DNA of 64,000 nucleotides, taken from an uncultured Ulvibacter sp. (GTDB taxonomy: Bacteria; Bacteroidota; Bacteroidia; Flavobacteriales; Flavobacteriaceae). The notes under the pieces were generated by a model, which was not told where the DNA came from, searched no databases, and was given only the letters and a program-made list of their open reading frames with translations. How positions within the stretch are numbered: position 1 is the stretch's first letter; each line of letters opens with the position of its first letter. Shown one piece after another: positions 26,388 to 34,577 of the stretch. The DNA lies in NCBI GenBank assembly GCA_938083445.1, contig CALKCP010000015.1:1-64000 (forward strand), in the 5' to 3' direction. The position numbers and the translations under genes are program-made.

Positions 26388-28393
26388 TAAAGTGGGAATT
26401 TAAATTCTATGAGCGTACCGTTTTCTTTTTTCGAAATCACTTTCATTTGTCCTTTGAGAAATTTTGTTCGTTCCAACAATGTTTTTAATCCAAGAGATTT
26501 CCTGTCTTGATATTTTTCAGGAAAGTCAAAACCAATCCCATTGTCTTTAATGGAAATTGTAATATTATTGGTGTATTTCTTAACTAAAACTTTACTTGCC
26601 TCAGCGTTCGCGTGTTTAATTATATTGCTTAAACTCTCCTGAACTATTCGATATATATTCACCTCTTCCTCCGGAGAAAATAAATTATCGATATTATCGA
26701 TTTCTGAAGAAATAAACAAGGTTGTGTTTTCATCAATTCGCTGAAGGGTGTGCTCTATAGCCCTTGTAATCCCGAGTTCCTGAAGGGCAAATGGGTGTAA
26801 ATCTTGAGAAATATTGCGAATTTCATCAATAGTTGCATCCACCATTTTTTTAGTTTCCTGATCGCCAATTAAGATGAGTTTATTCTTAATTAGTAGAAGT
26901 TGTTGGCCAATACCATCATGCAGGTCTTTAGAAATACGGCGCCGTTCTTTTTCTTGAGAAACCAATAGTTTTTGACTAAATACTTCTTGCAACTTTTTTT
27001 TGCTATTCAAGTTTTGACGGTTTCTATAAAGCAACGCAATTCCGAAGAGCAACATAATAGCTAAGCTTACAAAAAACATGAGGTTTTTAAATTTTTCGCT
27101 GTCTTTTTCTACAAGGCGAACATTCGAGTTTTGTTCTGAAAATTCTTTTTCTTTTTCCTGAATATCGAAACGTGCTTGATGATATGCCAAGGAATTTGCA
27201 TTGCTTCGGAAATACAAAGAGTCCCGCATTTTCGAATACAAATCTTTGTTTTCAAGACTCATCTTATAATCCCCCATTTTTCTATAAATCTCTGAGAGCA
27301 ATAAATGCGACCTTATAGTCTCATCTTCGTCACCAAGGTTTAAAGCAATTTCTAATTTTGCTTGAGCGAAAACCAAACTGGAATCAAAATCTCCTAAGGC
27401 CATTAAATAGGCAGATTTTGCTCCGTTATAACTTAATGCTGCAAGACCCTCTTCAAGTATTTCGTTCAAATAGGGCTCTACTAGCCCTAACTGCTCTTTG
27501 GCCTTTCTGAGGTCGTTATTCGAACAGTAATATGACGCCAAGTTTGAATGAATATTGAAATACAGACCCTCTCTTTTACCATCATTCTGATATGTATCTG
27601 CCTTTAATAAGAGTTGAAGTTGTTGGTATTGATTGCCTGTTTTTTCATAATCAAGCGATTGGTTGTAATATTCAGACGCGAGAGATTTGGTGCGTTTAAG
27701 TTCGATAAGTTTCCCAATTAGAGCGTCTCGCTCACTAATGGCATCTTTGTAAAAACCATAACGCCTATACGTGGCAATTTTGCCCTGTTGTGCACGAAGC
27801 ATATTGTCACTGTCTTTAAGCGAATCATAGGAAATGTATGCGACCGCATAATCATTGCCTGCAGTAATAAAATCTCCTAAAGTTGCCGCGGCATGCCCTC
27901 GGAGAAGATGGGCGTCTGCTCTGTGACTAACGTCTCTTCTGGGTAAATTTTTCAAAGCATCACTAAAGTCTGATATCGCGAACTTTAGGTCTAATTTTGA
28001 ATTAGCTATGCCTTTTTTTAAATACAAACCACCTAACAAGAAACTATCCTTAACTCGATTTTTTTGTAAAAGAACCCCGTCGATAACTTCAATTGCTTTT
28101 TTAGGATCCCTTTTTGTGTTTACGAGGATGCTTTGTATGTTGATTGCCTTCTTTGCGGCACCTTCAATACTGTCAAGTTCCTTTGCTAAGGCAATATAAA
28201 TTAAGCTGTATTTAAGAAAATTGTCAGGATGTGTTCGATGCGATTTGGAGATTACAGAATCTAAAAAAATAAACCTCTCACTTTGATTCACTGAATTTTT
28301 AGCAAGAGCTATATAATCTTCCAAATTCTGTCCTGTGGTGGAAGTTATAAATAGAAATAGCAAAGGTGCTATTACCAAAATCTTTTTAGGCAT
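26387..28393 (-). CDS. TPR-containing sensor histidine kinase (HisKA_3/NarX type)
   Basis: 668 residues from the ATG at 28393, which begins a good signal peptide (MPKKILVIAPLLFLFITSTTGQ); the ORF-track start 28 codons upstream adds an unlikely extension overlapping the retropepsin gene. A large periplasmic region (about 25-435) is built of TPR-like helical repeats. One membrane helix (LMFFVSLAIMLLFGIALLY) follows, then a HisKA_3 domain with the His in RRRISKDLHDGIGQQ (about 485) and an HATPase with QESLSNIIKHA and KDNGIGFD. It probably phosphorylates the adjacent response regulator. The periplasmic TPR sensor suggests protein or peptide sensing, but no ligand can be read. Confidence 0.93.
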   Translation of the reverse strand: MPKKILVIAPLLFLFITSTTGQNLEDYIALAKNSVNQSERFIFLDSVISKSHRTHPDNFLKYSLIYIALAKELDSIEGAAKKAINIQSILVNTKRDPKKAIEVIDGVLLQKNRVKDSFLLGGLYLKKGIANSKLDLKFAISDFSDALKNLPRRDVSHRADAHLLRGHAAATLGDFITAGNDYAVAYISYDSLKDSDNMLRAQQGKIATYRRYGFYKDAISERDALIGKLIELKRTKSLASEYYNQSLDYEKTGNQYQQLQLLLKADTYQNDGKREGLYFNIHSNLASYYCSNNDLRKAKEQLGLVEPYLNEILEEGLAALSYNGAKSAYLMALGDFDSSLVFAQAKLEIALNLGDEDETIRSHLLLSEIYRKMGDYKMSLENKDLYSKMRDSLYFRSNANSLAYHQARFDIQEKEKEFSEQNSNVRLVEKDSEKFKNLMFFVSLAIMLLFGIALLYRNRQNLNSKKKLQEVFSQKLLVSQEKERRRISKDLHDGIGQQLLLIKNKLILIGDQETKKMVDATIDEIRNISQDLHPFALQELGITRAIEHTLQRIDENTTLFISSEIDNIDNLFSPEEEVNIYRIVQESLSNIIKHANAEASKVLVKKYTNNITISIKDNGIGFDFPEKYQDRKSLGLKTLLERTKFLKGQMKVISKKENGTLIEFKFPL

Positions 28394-28458
28394 GGGGGGC
28401 TTTCGTGAGTTAATAACTAAATGTACTAAAAAAAAGTAAGCTATTGATAGATCGTATT

Positions 28459-28896
28459 CTATTTGATGTACAAACAATTTCTCCCATAATCTATAACACC
28501 CCTTCTGAGTTTCAAAAAATCTGCCCCAATGATTCCTTGAATTTCACTCTCTTTTACGTCAAGCAAGGCTTCATTAACATGCGATAAATTAAAAAGCATA
28601 AAATCCATTTTATCTATGCTCCATGTACCTATTGAAAAGCTGTTTTTTCGAGCCAGCTTGGTTACCATGTTAATTGCTCCAGCTCCAGCAGCTTTTACTT
28701 TACTAGCCTCACTTTTTAAAGCAAAATGATCAGCGCTTGCGAAGCCAACGCAGCTAGTTGATGCACCCGTATCTAAAATAAATTCGCCTAATCTCCCATT
28801 AATTTTTGCTGAAAGTTTATAATGCCCAGAGGCTATTTTCTTCAATGGAATTCGATAAAACCCCCGTTCTTCCAAATGATTGCGTAATGTAGTCAA
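28459..28896 (-). CDS. Retropepsin-like aspartic protease domain protein
   Basis: 145 residues, essentially one retropepsin-like fold. It has the catalytic triad FILDTGASTSCVGF (about residues 37-50), and a hydrophobic IIGADFL near residue 124 where the family expects the flap-side ILG.D motif. There is no signal peptide, so it appears cytoplasmic. Single-domain retropepsin-like proteins probably work as homodimers. It lies 65 bp upstream of the kinase in the same direction and may share its transcript. Its substrate is unknown. The stop is at 28459 and the start ATG at 28896, 90 bp from the divergent tatD. Confidence 0.8.
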   Translation of the reverse strand: MTTLRNHLEERGFYRIPLKKIASGHYKLSAKINGRLGEFILDTGASTSCVGFASADHFALKSEASKVKAAGAGAINMVTKLARKNSFSIGTWSIDKMDFMLFNLSHVNEALLDVKESEIQGIIGADFLKLRRGVIDYGRNCLYIK

Positions 28897-28985
28897 ATCT
28901 CCATGTTTTTTGTAAAGTTAGAAAAACACATTAGCTTTTGACTAGCAGTCGGGTTTTTCTGAAAAAAGAACCTAGCTTTGCAAGT

Positions 28986-29750
28986 ATGTTAACAGACACA
29001 CACACCCATTTATATAGTGACGCATTTACAGAGGATCGTGACGCCATGATGCAGCGTGCAAGAGATGCAGGTGTAAAACGATTCTTTATTCCTGCCATAG
29101 ACTCGGGATACACAAACGCAATGTATGACCTAGAATCAAAATACCCCGAAGAGGTCTTTCTTATGATGGGCTTGCATCCAACTTCAGTGAAAGAAAATTT
29201 TGAGGAAGAATTAGACCATGTGGAAGCTCAGTTTAAGCGAAGAAGTTTTTATGCTGTTGGTGAAATTGGGATTGATTTATATTGGGATAAAGCGACGCTA
29301 TCGATTCAGAAAATTGCTTTTAAAAGGCAGATTCAGCTAGCCAAAAAATACAAACTACCCATTATTATTCATTGTCGAGATGCTTTTGATGAAATATTTG
29401 ACGTACTTGAATCAGAAAAAGGAGATGATCTATCGGGTATATTTCATTGCTTTACAGGGACAATAGAGCAGGCAAATCGCGCCATTTCCTATAATATGAA
29501 ATTAGGCATCGGAGGTGTTGTGACGTTCAAAAATGGAAAAATTGACCGCTTCCTAAACCAAATAGACTTGAAGCACATTGTTTTGGAAACCGATTCACCT
29601 TACCTTGCACCAGTGCCACACCGCGGGAAACGAAATGAAAGTGCATATCTCACATTGGTAAGTGATAAAATTTCGGATATCTATGATATTTCACTCGAAG
29701 AAGTAGCAGCAACTACAACTAAAAACGCTAAAGATGTTTTTGGCATATAA
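28986..29750 (+). CDS. TatD-family metal-dependent hydrolase (putative DNase)
   Basis: 254 residues from the ATG at 28986 (MLTDTHTHLYSD); the ORF track starts 16 codons earlier at a TTG whose extra residues do not belong to the family. The metal ligands are in DTHTHLY, GEIGIDLYWD, IIHCRDAFDE, GIFHCFTG and LETDSPYL, all conserved TatD signatures. TatD proteins are 3'-5' exonucleases linked to DNA repair or degradation. A TAGCTTTG box ends only 5 bp before the ATG, which suggests a near-leaderless transcript. The ansA gene follows 38 bp downstream in the same orientation. Confidence 0.94.
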   Translation: MLTDTHTHLYSDAFTEDRDAMMQRARDAGVKRFFIPAIDSGYTNAMYDLESKYPEEVFLMMGLHPTSVKENFEEELDHVEAQFKRRSFYAVGEIGIDLYWDKATLSIQKIAFKRQIQLAKKYKLPIIIHCRDAFDEIFDVLESEKGDDLSGIFHCFTGTIEQANRAISYNMKLGIGGVVTFKNGKIDRFLNQIDLKHIVLETDSPYLAPVPHRGKRNESAYLTLVSDKISDIYDISLEEVAATTTKNAKDVFGI

Positions 29751-29788
29751 AGTGCTATGCAGATAGATTCGAACTTTAAAAATGTATT

Positions 29789-30817
29789 ATGAATAAAAAA
29801 TCAAATATACTTCTTATATATACCGGCGGTACCATTGGAATGATCAGAGATTTTGAAACAGGTGCGCTCAAGAATTTCAACTTTAAAGATCTGCTTAAGC
29901 ACATCCCTGAATTAAAATTGTTGGACTGTAATATTTCAACACGAAGTTTTGAGAAACCTATTGACAGTTCAAATATGAACCCAAAATATTGGATTGATAT
30001 TGCTTCTATCATTGAGGATAATTACACGATGTTCGACGGGTTTGTAATCTTACATGGAAGTGACACCATGTCCTATACCGCTTCTGCACTTAGTTTTATG
30101 CTCGAAAACTTATCGAAACCTGTAATCTTCACTGGGTCGCAATTACCGATTGGGGATCTCCGAACCGATGCAAAAGAAAACTTAATTACATCCATTCAAA
30201 TAGCAGCACTAAAGGAAAATGGGTTCTCTAGTATTACTGAAGTGGGTCTATATTTTGAGTATAAATTATATCGCGCCAACCGAACTACCAAAATAAACGC
30301 AGAACATTTTGAAGCATTCGCGTCTTTAAACTATCCCGCCCTGGTTCAAAGTGGGGTTCACTTGAAAGTGAACAAAAATGCCTTGTTACCAGTAAATAGA
30401 AGGAAAAAATTAAAGGTTCATAAAAAGATGGAGTCAAACATCCTTCTTGTAAAGATGTTTCCCGGTCTTGATGAGACCACAATAAACCATCTTTTTAATT
30501 ATCCCCAAATAAAAGGCCTGGTTTTAGAATCGTATGGTAGTGGTAATCTTACAAATGAACCCTGGTTTCTTTCCGCTTTAAAAAAAATTATTGCTAGAGA
30601 CATTCCTGTTATCAATGTCACTCAATGTTCGGGAGGTAGTGTTTCAATGGGCAAATATGAAACCAGCCTTGAACTTAAAAAGTTAGGGGTTATTTCGGCG
30701 AAAGATGCTACAACTGAAGCTGCCCTTGCAAAGTTGATGTATCTTTTGGGTGAAAAGCTCACTTCAAATAGTTTCAAAACAATTTTTGAAACTTCTTTGC
30801 GAGGAGAAATGCATTAA
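29789..30817 (+). CDS. ansA: Type I (cytoplasmic) L-asparaginase
   Basis: 342 residues, no signal peptide. The first catalytic Thr lies in LLIYTGGTIGM and the second catalytic group in VILHGSDTMSYTASALSFML, both diagnostic of the bacterial asparaginase family; FTGSQLPIGDLRTDAKEN and NVTQCSGGSVSMGKYE are further family segments. It hydrolyses asparagine to aspartate and ammonia. It is unrelated in fold to the glycosylasparaginase elsewhere in this window. It follows tatD by 38 bp and is probably co-transcribed with it. Confidence 0.95.
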   Translation: MNKKSNILLIYTGGTIGMIRDFETGALKNFNFKDLLKHIPELKLLDCNISTRSFEKPIDSSNMNPKYWIDIASIIEDNYTMFDGFVILHGSDTMSYTASALSFMLENLSKPVIFTGSQLPIGDLRTDAKENLITSIQIAALKENGFSSITEVGLYFEYKLYRANRTTKINAEHFEAFASLNYPALVQSGVHLKVNKNALLPVNRRKKLKVHKKMESNILLVKMFPGLDETTINHLFNYPQIKGLVLESYGSGNLTNEPWFLSALKKIIARDIPVINVTQCSGGSVSMGKYETSLELKKLGVISAKDATTEAALAKLMYLLGEKLTSNSFKTIFETSLRGEMH

Positions 30818-30906
30818 ATAATTACTTAAACACTTTTATATCATTTCTTTTTTTTTGTTCTTTGCCATCCGTTTTAAGTCTTAAATTAGATCTAAACGTA
30901 TCTTTT

Positions 30907-30991
30907 AGAGAGGTGGCCGAGTGGCTTAAGGCGCACGCCTGGAAAGCGTGTATACGGCAACGTATCGAGGGTTCGAATCCCTTCCTCTCTG
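30907..30991 (+). tRNA. tRNA-Ser (anticodon GGA)
   Basis: An 85-nt class II tRNA: acceptor AGAGAGG/CCTCTCT, anticodon stem CACGC/GCGTG with loop CTGGAAA (anticodon GGA), a long variable arm TATACGGCAACGTATC, T arm GAGGG TTCGAAT CCCTT, discriminator G. CCA is not encoded. Confidence 0.96.
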
Positions 30992-31184
30992 CAAATACAT
31001 CCCTCCCTTTACCATTTACTCGATCCAACTCAAATAAATCGTAAAGGGCGTCGATAAAAACAGTGCCCATGGCAGTTTCCTAATGACTCATCAATAACAT
31101 TGGATAAAGTGTCGCAATAAATATGGGATTACAATCCCTTCAAATGGCCTGTAACAATCATATCTAGAAGGATCAGGCCGCTCA

Positions 31185-31232
31185 ATGAAAAAAATAATAG
31201 TGGTCATTCTAGTTCTCTTTTCTAGCAGTTAA
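31185..31232 (+). pseudogene. Truncated signal-peptide-like ORF
   Basis: ATG followed by codons for MKKIIVVILVLFSSS and then TAA. It reads like the start of an exported or lipoprotein gene whose body is gone; no continuation is evident in other frames downstream. It may be chance. Confidence 0.3.
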
Positions 31233-31348
31233 AAAGGGAAAAGAGGGCGATAACCAACCTAATTTTATCAAATTAATTCCGATTCATCTTAATTTCAGAT
31301 CTTAACTATCTTAATTCCAGTAAAGACAGTAAGTCAGCAAATTTATTA

Positions 31349-31378
31349 TTGTAGATTCACTAAATTATTTTATCTTTA
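31349..31378 (+). promoter_or_regulatory. Promoter of the exbB-exbD operon
   Basis: TTG (31349-31351), 19-bp spacer, TATCTTTA (31371-31378), one base off TAnnTTTG, 38 bp before the exbB ATG. Confidence 0.65.
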
Positions 31379-31416
31379 GCACCTTAAAACTAAAAACAAA
31401 CTTTAAGTCAATAGCA

Positions 31417-32217
31417 ATGAAAAAAATATTTTCTATTATGGCAATTGCCGCATTGGTTTTTGCAGGAACATTCACTGCAACTGCAGCGCAAACTTCGCCA
31501 ATTTCAACTCAAACGCTAACAGCAGCAGCAACAATCACCTTTGTGCAAAATGAAGATGACGCTGGTTCAGGAGCTGAAGAAGAAGGATGGCATCAAAATT
31601 TAAAACAACGTTTTATTGAAGGTGGTCCAAGCTTTATGGGAATCGTCCTATTATGTTTGATTCTCGGATTAGCAATTGCTATCGAAAGAATAATTTATTT
31701 AAATCTTTCAACTACAAACACTCAAAAATTAGCACAGGATGTCGAGGATGCATTGAGCTCTGGAGGTATTGATGCTGCTAAGGAAGTTTGCCGTAATACA
31801 AAGGGGCCCGTAGCTTCTATATACTACCAAGGTCTTGAAAGAGCTGATGAAAGTATTGACGCGGCAGAAAAAGCTGTTGTAGCTTACGGTGGTGTTCAAA
31901 TGGGACAGTTGGAGAAAAACGTTTCTTGGATTTCATTGTTTATTGCTTTGGCACCTATGCTTGGTTTCATGGGAACCGTAATTGGAATGATATTCGCGTT
32001 TGATAAAATTGAAGCTGCAGGAGACATGAACCCGTCCTTAGTAGCTGGTGGTATTAAAGTGGCACTTCTAACTACAGTATTTGGTTTAGTAGTTGCTATT
32101 ATTCTTCAAATCTTTTATAATTATATCATTGCAAAAATTGACAGCATTGTAAATAGTATGGAAGATGCTTCTATCACATTAATTGATATGTTGGTAGATC
32201 ACAAAAACAAAAAATAA
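31417..32217 (+). CDS. exbB: MotA/TolQ/ExbB family proton channel protein with signal peptide
   Basis: 266 residues. Unusually for E. coli-type ExbB, it starts with a cleavable signal peptide (about 1-25, ATAAQTSP) and an acidic linker. Three membrane helices follow (about 72-92, 170-192, 208-232), with GVQMGQLEKNVSWISLFIALAPMLG-type and GTVIGMIFAFDKI segments typical of the family. ExbB with ExbD uses the proton motive force to energise TonB-dependent outer-membrane transport. It heads a four-gene set (exbB, small membrane protein, two exbD) with short gaps. No tonB gene is nearby, so the partner is encoded elsewhere. Confidence 0.92.
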   Translation: MKKIFSIMAIAALVFAGTFTATAAQTSPISTQTLTAAATITFVQNEDDAGSGAEEEGWHQNLKQRFIEGGPSFMGIVLLCLILGLAIAIERIIYLNLSTTNTQKLAQDVEDALSSGGIDAAKEVCRNTKGPVASIYYQGLERADESIDAAEKAVVAYGGVQMGQLEKNVSWISLFIALAPMLGFMGTVIGMIFAFDKIEAAGDMNPSLVAGGIKVALLTTVFGLVVAIILQIFYNYIIAKIDSIVNSMEDASITLIDMLVDHKNKK

Positions 32218-32236
32218 TTTTAATACATACCAAATA

Positions 32237-32665
32237 ATGGGTTTACATAAAATTTTAAAAATTGTCGCGTTGATACTTAGTGTTGCTGGTGTTATATCTT
32301 TAGCAATGATAGTGTCTAACGGTGACGATGCGGTAAAAGCAACGGGGGAAGGTCTTGATGGATTCTTGTACATTGCATACATTATGTTTGCTTTGGTTCT
32401 TTTTTTCGTAGTCATTTTTGTTCTGAAGGGTATTCTAGCAGGAGATATTAAAAAAACCTTGATCACAGTGGGTGCTTTCTTGGCCGTTGTTATCATCTCC
32501 TATGTAACAGCAGATGGATCTGAAACGCTTATGAAGGATGGTAAAACACTATCCGAAAGTGGCTCAAGATGGATTTCAACAGGGATAAACGCATTTGTCC
32601 TTTTAGGAATCATAGCGATAGGGTCCATGACCTTTAGTGGAGTTAAAAAATTAATTAGTAAATAA
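32237..32665 (+). CDS. Small four-helix membrane protein between exbB and exbD
   Basis: 142 residues with no recognised domain. Four hydrophobic segments are visible (about 8-26, 43-66, 72-90, 117-135), giving a compact inner-membrane protein with both ends probably on one side. It lies 19 bp after exbB and its stop shares a base with the exbD ATG (TAATG). This placement and coupling suggest a role as an accessory subunit of the ExbB-ExbD complex; that is inference from context alone. Confidence 0.85.
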   Translation: MGLHKILKIVALILSVAGVISLAMIVSNGDDAVKATGEGLDGFLYIAYIMFALVLFFVVIFVLKGILAGDIKKTLITVGAFLAVVIISYVTADGSETLMKDGKTLSESGSRWISTGINAFVLLGIIAIGSMTFSGVKKLISK

Positions 32666-33288
32666 TGGCGAGAAGAGCAACACCAGAAGTTAATGCAGGC
32701 TCTATGGCGGACATAGCCTTCCTCTTGCTTATTTTCTTTTTAGTAACAACTACTATTGAGAAAGATAAGGGGATAGCTAGACAACTTCCGCCCATTGAAC
32801 CTCCTACCGAAGAACCCCCAATAATAAAAGAGAAAAATCTTTTTATAGTTAACGTAAATAAGAGCGATCAATTATTAGTGGAGGACGAATTGATGGAGCT
32901 TAAAGACTTAAGACTCGCTGCTATCGAATTTTTAGATAATGGTGGAGCAGTTGCAGGAAGTCCTGAATATTGCAGTCATTGTAAAGGGGATCGGTCTACA
33001 AGTTCATCTGATAATCCGGATAAAGCCGTTATATCTGTTCAAAATGACAGGCTAACTTCCTATAAAATGTATATATCGGTTCAAAATGAACTGGTAGCTG
33101 CTTACAATTTTTTAAGGAACAGAGAGTCGGAGCGTTTATACGGTTGGAAATTTACTGAAATGAAGAAGAATGTAGCAGATGGTAATTTCTCAGGGGATGA
33201 AGAAATAATAAAATCCAAGCTAGAAAACATCCAGAAACTGTTTCCTCTCAAATTATCAGAAGCAGAACCAAAGAAATCAGGACTTTAA
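32665..33288 (+). CDS. exbD: ExbD/TolR family protein with CxxC insertion
   Basis: 207 residues. A short cytoplasmic N-terminus, one membrane helix with the proton-carrying Asp (AGSMADIAFLLLIFFLV), and a periplasmic domain. It is longer than usual ExbD (about 140): the periplasmic domain contains an insertion near residues 100-120 with SPEYCSHCKGD followed by a Ser/Asp-rich run. The CxxC could bind metal or form a disulfide. It is the first of two tandem exbD genes; two ExbD copies per module are common in Bacteroidota. The stop of the preceding gene overlaps this start by one base. Confidence 0.92.
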   Translation: MARRATPEVNAGSMADIAFLLLIFFLVTTTIEKDKGIARQLPPIEPPTEEPPIIKEKNLFIVNVNKSDQLLVEDELMELKDLRLAAIEFLDNGGAVAGSPEYCSHCKGDRSTSSSDNPDKAVISVQNDRLTSYKMYISVQNELVAAYNFLRNRESERLYGWKFTEMKKNVADGNFSGDEEIIKSKLENIQKLFPLKLSEAEPKKSGL

Positions 33289-33300
33289 AAAAAGCATACT

Positions 33301-33774
33301 ATGTCAAAATTCACAAAGAAAAAAAGTGGAGAATTACCTGCGGTTAACACTGCGTCATTGCCTGATATTGTATTTATGTTATTGTTTTTCTTCATGGTTG
33401 TTACTGTTTTAAGAAACAACAATCTTTTGGTCTTAAATCAAATGCCAAAGGCGGATCAAGTTGAAAAATTACAGAAAGATCGATCTGTATATATCTTTGC
33501 TGGCAAGCCAAGTGCTCGTTATCAAGATAAATACGGGAGAGAAGGGAAAATTCAAATAGGTGATAAGTACACAGACATTACAAGTCTAAAATTTGCCTTA
33601 GAAGAAGCGAGACGTAAACTTCGTCCAGAACTTCAAGAAAAAGTGATGGTAGCTTTGAAGGTTGATAAGGAGACCAACACAGGTCTTGTTTCTGACATCA
33701 AACAAGAATTGCGCGAATTAAATATGTTAAAACTTATTTATATTACCGCCCAAGGAAATGAATTAGACCAATAG
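33301..33774 (+). CDS. exbD: ExbD/TolR family protein
   Basis: 157 residues with the standard ExbD plan: basic cytoplasmic start, helix with the key Asp (NTASLPDIVFMLLFFFMV), then a periplasmic domain ending LRELNMLKLIYITAQGNEL. It follows the first exbD by 12 bp and differs from it by lacking the cysteine insertion, so the complex may be a hetero-assembly. A terminator follows 24 bp downstream. Confidence 0.93.
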   Translation: MSKFTKKKSGELPAVNTASLPDIVFMLLFFFMVVTVLRNNNLLVLNQMPKADQVEKLQKDRSVYIFAGKPSARYQDKYGREGKIQIGDKYTDITSLKFALEEARRKLRPELQEKVMVALKVDKETNTGLVSDIKQELRELNMLKLIYITAQGNELDQ

Positions 33775-33798
33775 GTATTTGCTCTATTACTATATACG

Positions 33799-33829
33799 AA
33801 ACCCTGTGCTGATATTCAGTACAGGGTTT
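33799..33829 (+). terminator. Terminator of the exbB-exbD operon
   Basis: A 13-bp stem with one G-U pair (arm AAACCCTGTGCTG), 5-nt loop, followed by a T-rich stretch. Confidence 0.75.
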
Positions 33830-33869
33830 ATTGTTTTAGATATATTAAAATTACAATTATCTTTATACC

Positions 33870-34577
33870 ATGCTACGATGTTTACAACTCTGTATTTGCT
33901 TTTTTTTAGGGTTCCTATCTTATAACACTTTCGCTCAAAGCACCCTTCCAAATGCTGAAAGTGATACGAAATATCGTGAAGATCAATTTTACATTGGAGC
34001 GACCTATAATGTATTGGCAGACGTCCCAACTGGGGTAAAAATTCGAGGCCTATCTGGAGGTATTCAATTTGGTTTTTTAAGAGACATGCCCTTAAATAAA
34101 AGGCGCAATGTAGCCATTGCCATTGGTGCTGGCCTTTCATTTAATGTATATGGTCAACTACTATTTATCGGAGAAGAAGCTGATGGGAAAACAATTTTCA
34201 CAGTCCTGGACGATCAAGATGTAGACTTTACAAGAAATAGCTTTAGCACATCGACTGTTGATGTTCCAGTTGAACTTCGCTGGCGCACATCAACTGCTGA
34301 GACATATACATTTTGGCGAATCTATGCAGGGTTTAATATTGGCTATACGTATTGGCATAAAAGCACCTTCAAGCAAGAAGGAAACAACGTGAATCAAACA
34401 GATATTCCAGAGTTTCAGAAATTAAGACTTGGAACCTCTTTAACACTCGGATATAATTCTTTTAATTTTATAGCTAGTTATAGCCTCAACCCTTTTTTTA
34501 AAGATGCGCTAACCACCGACGGACAAGAAGTTCTTTTTCGCACCTTACAATTAGGAATGGTATTTTATATACTATAG
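33870..34577 (+). CDS. Outer-membrane beta-barrel (porin-like) protein
   Basis: 235 residues with a signal peptide (about 1-23, ending TFAQ). The rest alternates hydrophobic and polar residues with frequent aromatic girdle positions (FYIGATYNV, RIYAGFNIGYTYWHK, LGMVFYIL) and ends in an aromatic/aliphatic strand, as expected of an eight-strand beta-barrel. It belongs to the broad porT/OMP_b-brl group. PorT itself, a T9SS component, is of similar size, but nothing here distinguishes it, so I do not use that name. The last 6 bp overlap the convergent minus-strand gene. Confidence 0.8.
   Translation: MLRCLQLCICFFLGFLSYNTFAQSTLPNAESDTKYREDQFYIGATYNVLADVPTGVKIRGLSGGIQFGFLRDMPLNKRRNVAIAIGAGLSFNVYGQLLFIGEEADGKTIFTVLDDQDVDFTRNSFSTSTVDVPVELRWRTSTAETYTFWRIYAGFNIGYTYWHKSTFKQEGNNVNQTDIPEFQKLRLGTSLTLGYNSFNFIASYSLNPFFKDALTTDGQEVLFRTLQLGMVFYIL

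Larger units (their letters stand above)
30992..31416. other. Intergenic stretch before the exbB operon
   Basis: About 425 bp with no intact gene. It contains a 15-codon signal-peptide-like ORF stump (31185-31232), a short GGGATT/AATCCC repeat near 31130, and the exbB promoter (31349-31378). Confidence 0.5.

Noticed and set aside
30822-31070. 82-residue minus-strand ORF
   Set aside because: It is the antisense of tRNA-Ser; the ERKGFEPSIRCRIHAFQ-type reading is a well-known false ORF made by this tRNA.
31125-31138. GGGATT/AATCCC inverted repeat as a terminator
   Set aside because: Only 6-bp arms with a 2-nt gap and no T tract.
33870-34577. Naming the barrel protein PorT (T9SS)
   Set aside because: Size and barrel character fit, but many flavobacterial barrels do, and the exbD/rpoN neighbourhood gives no T9SS link.
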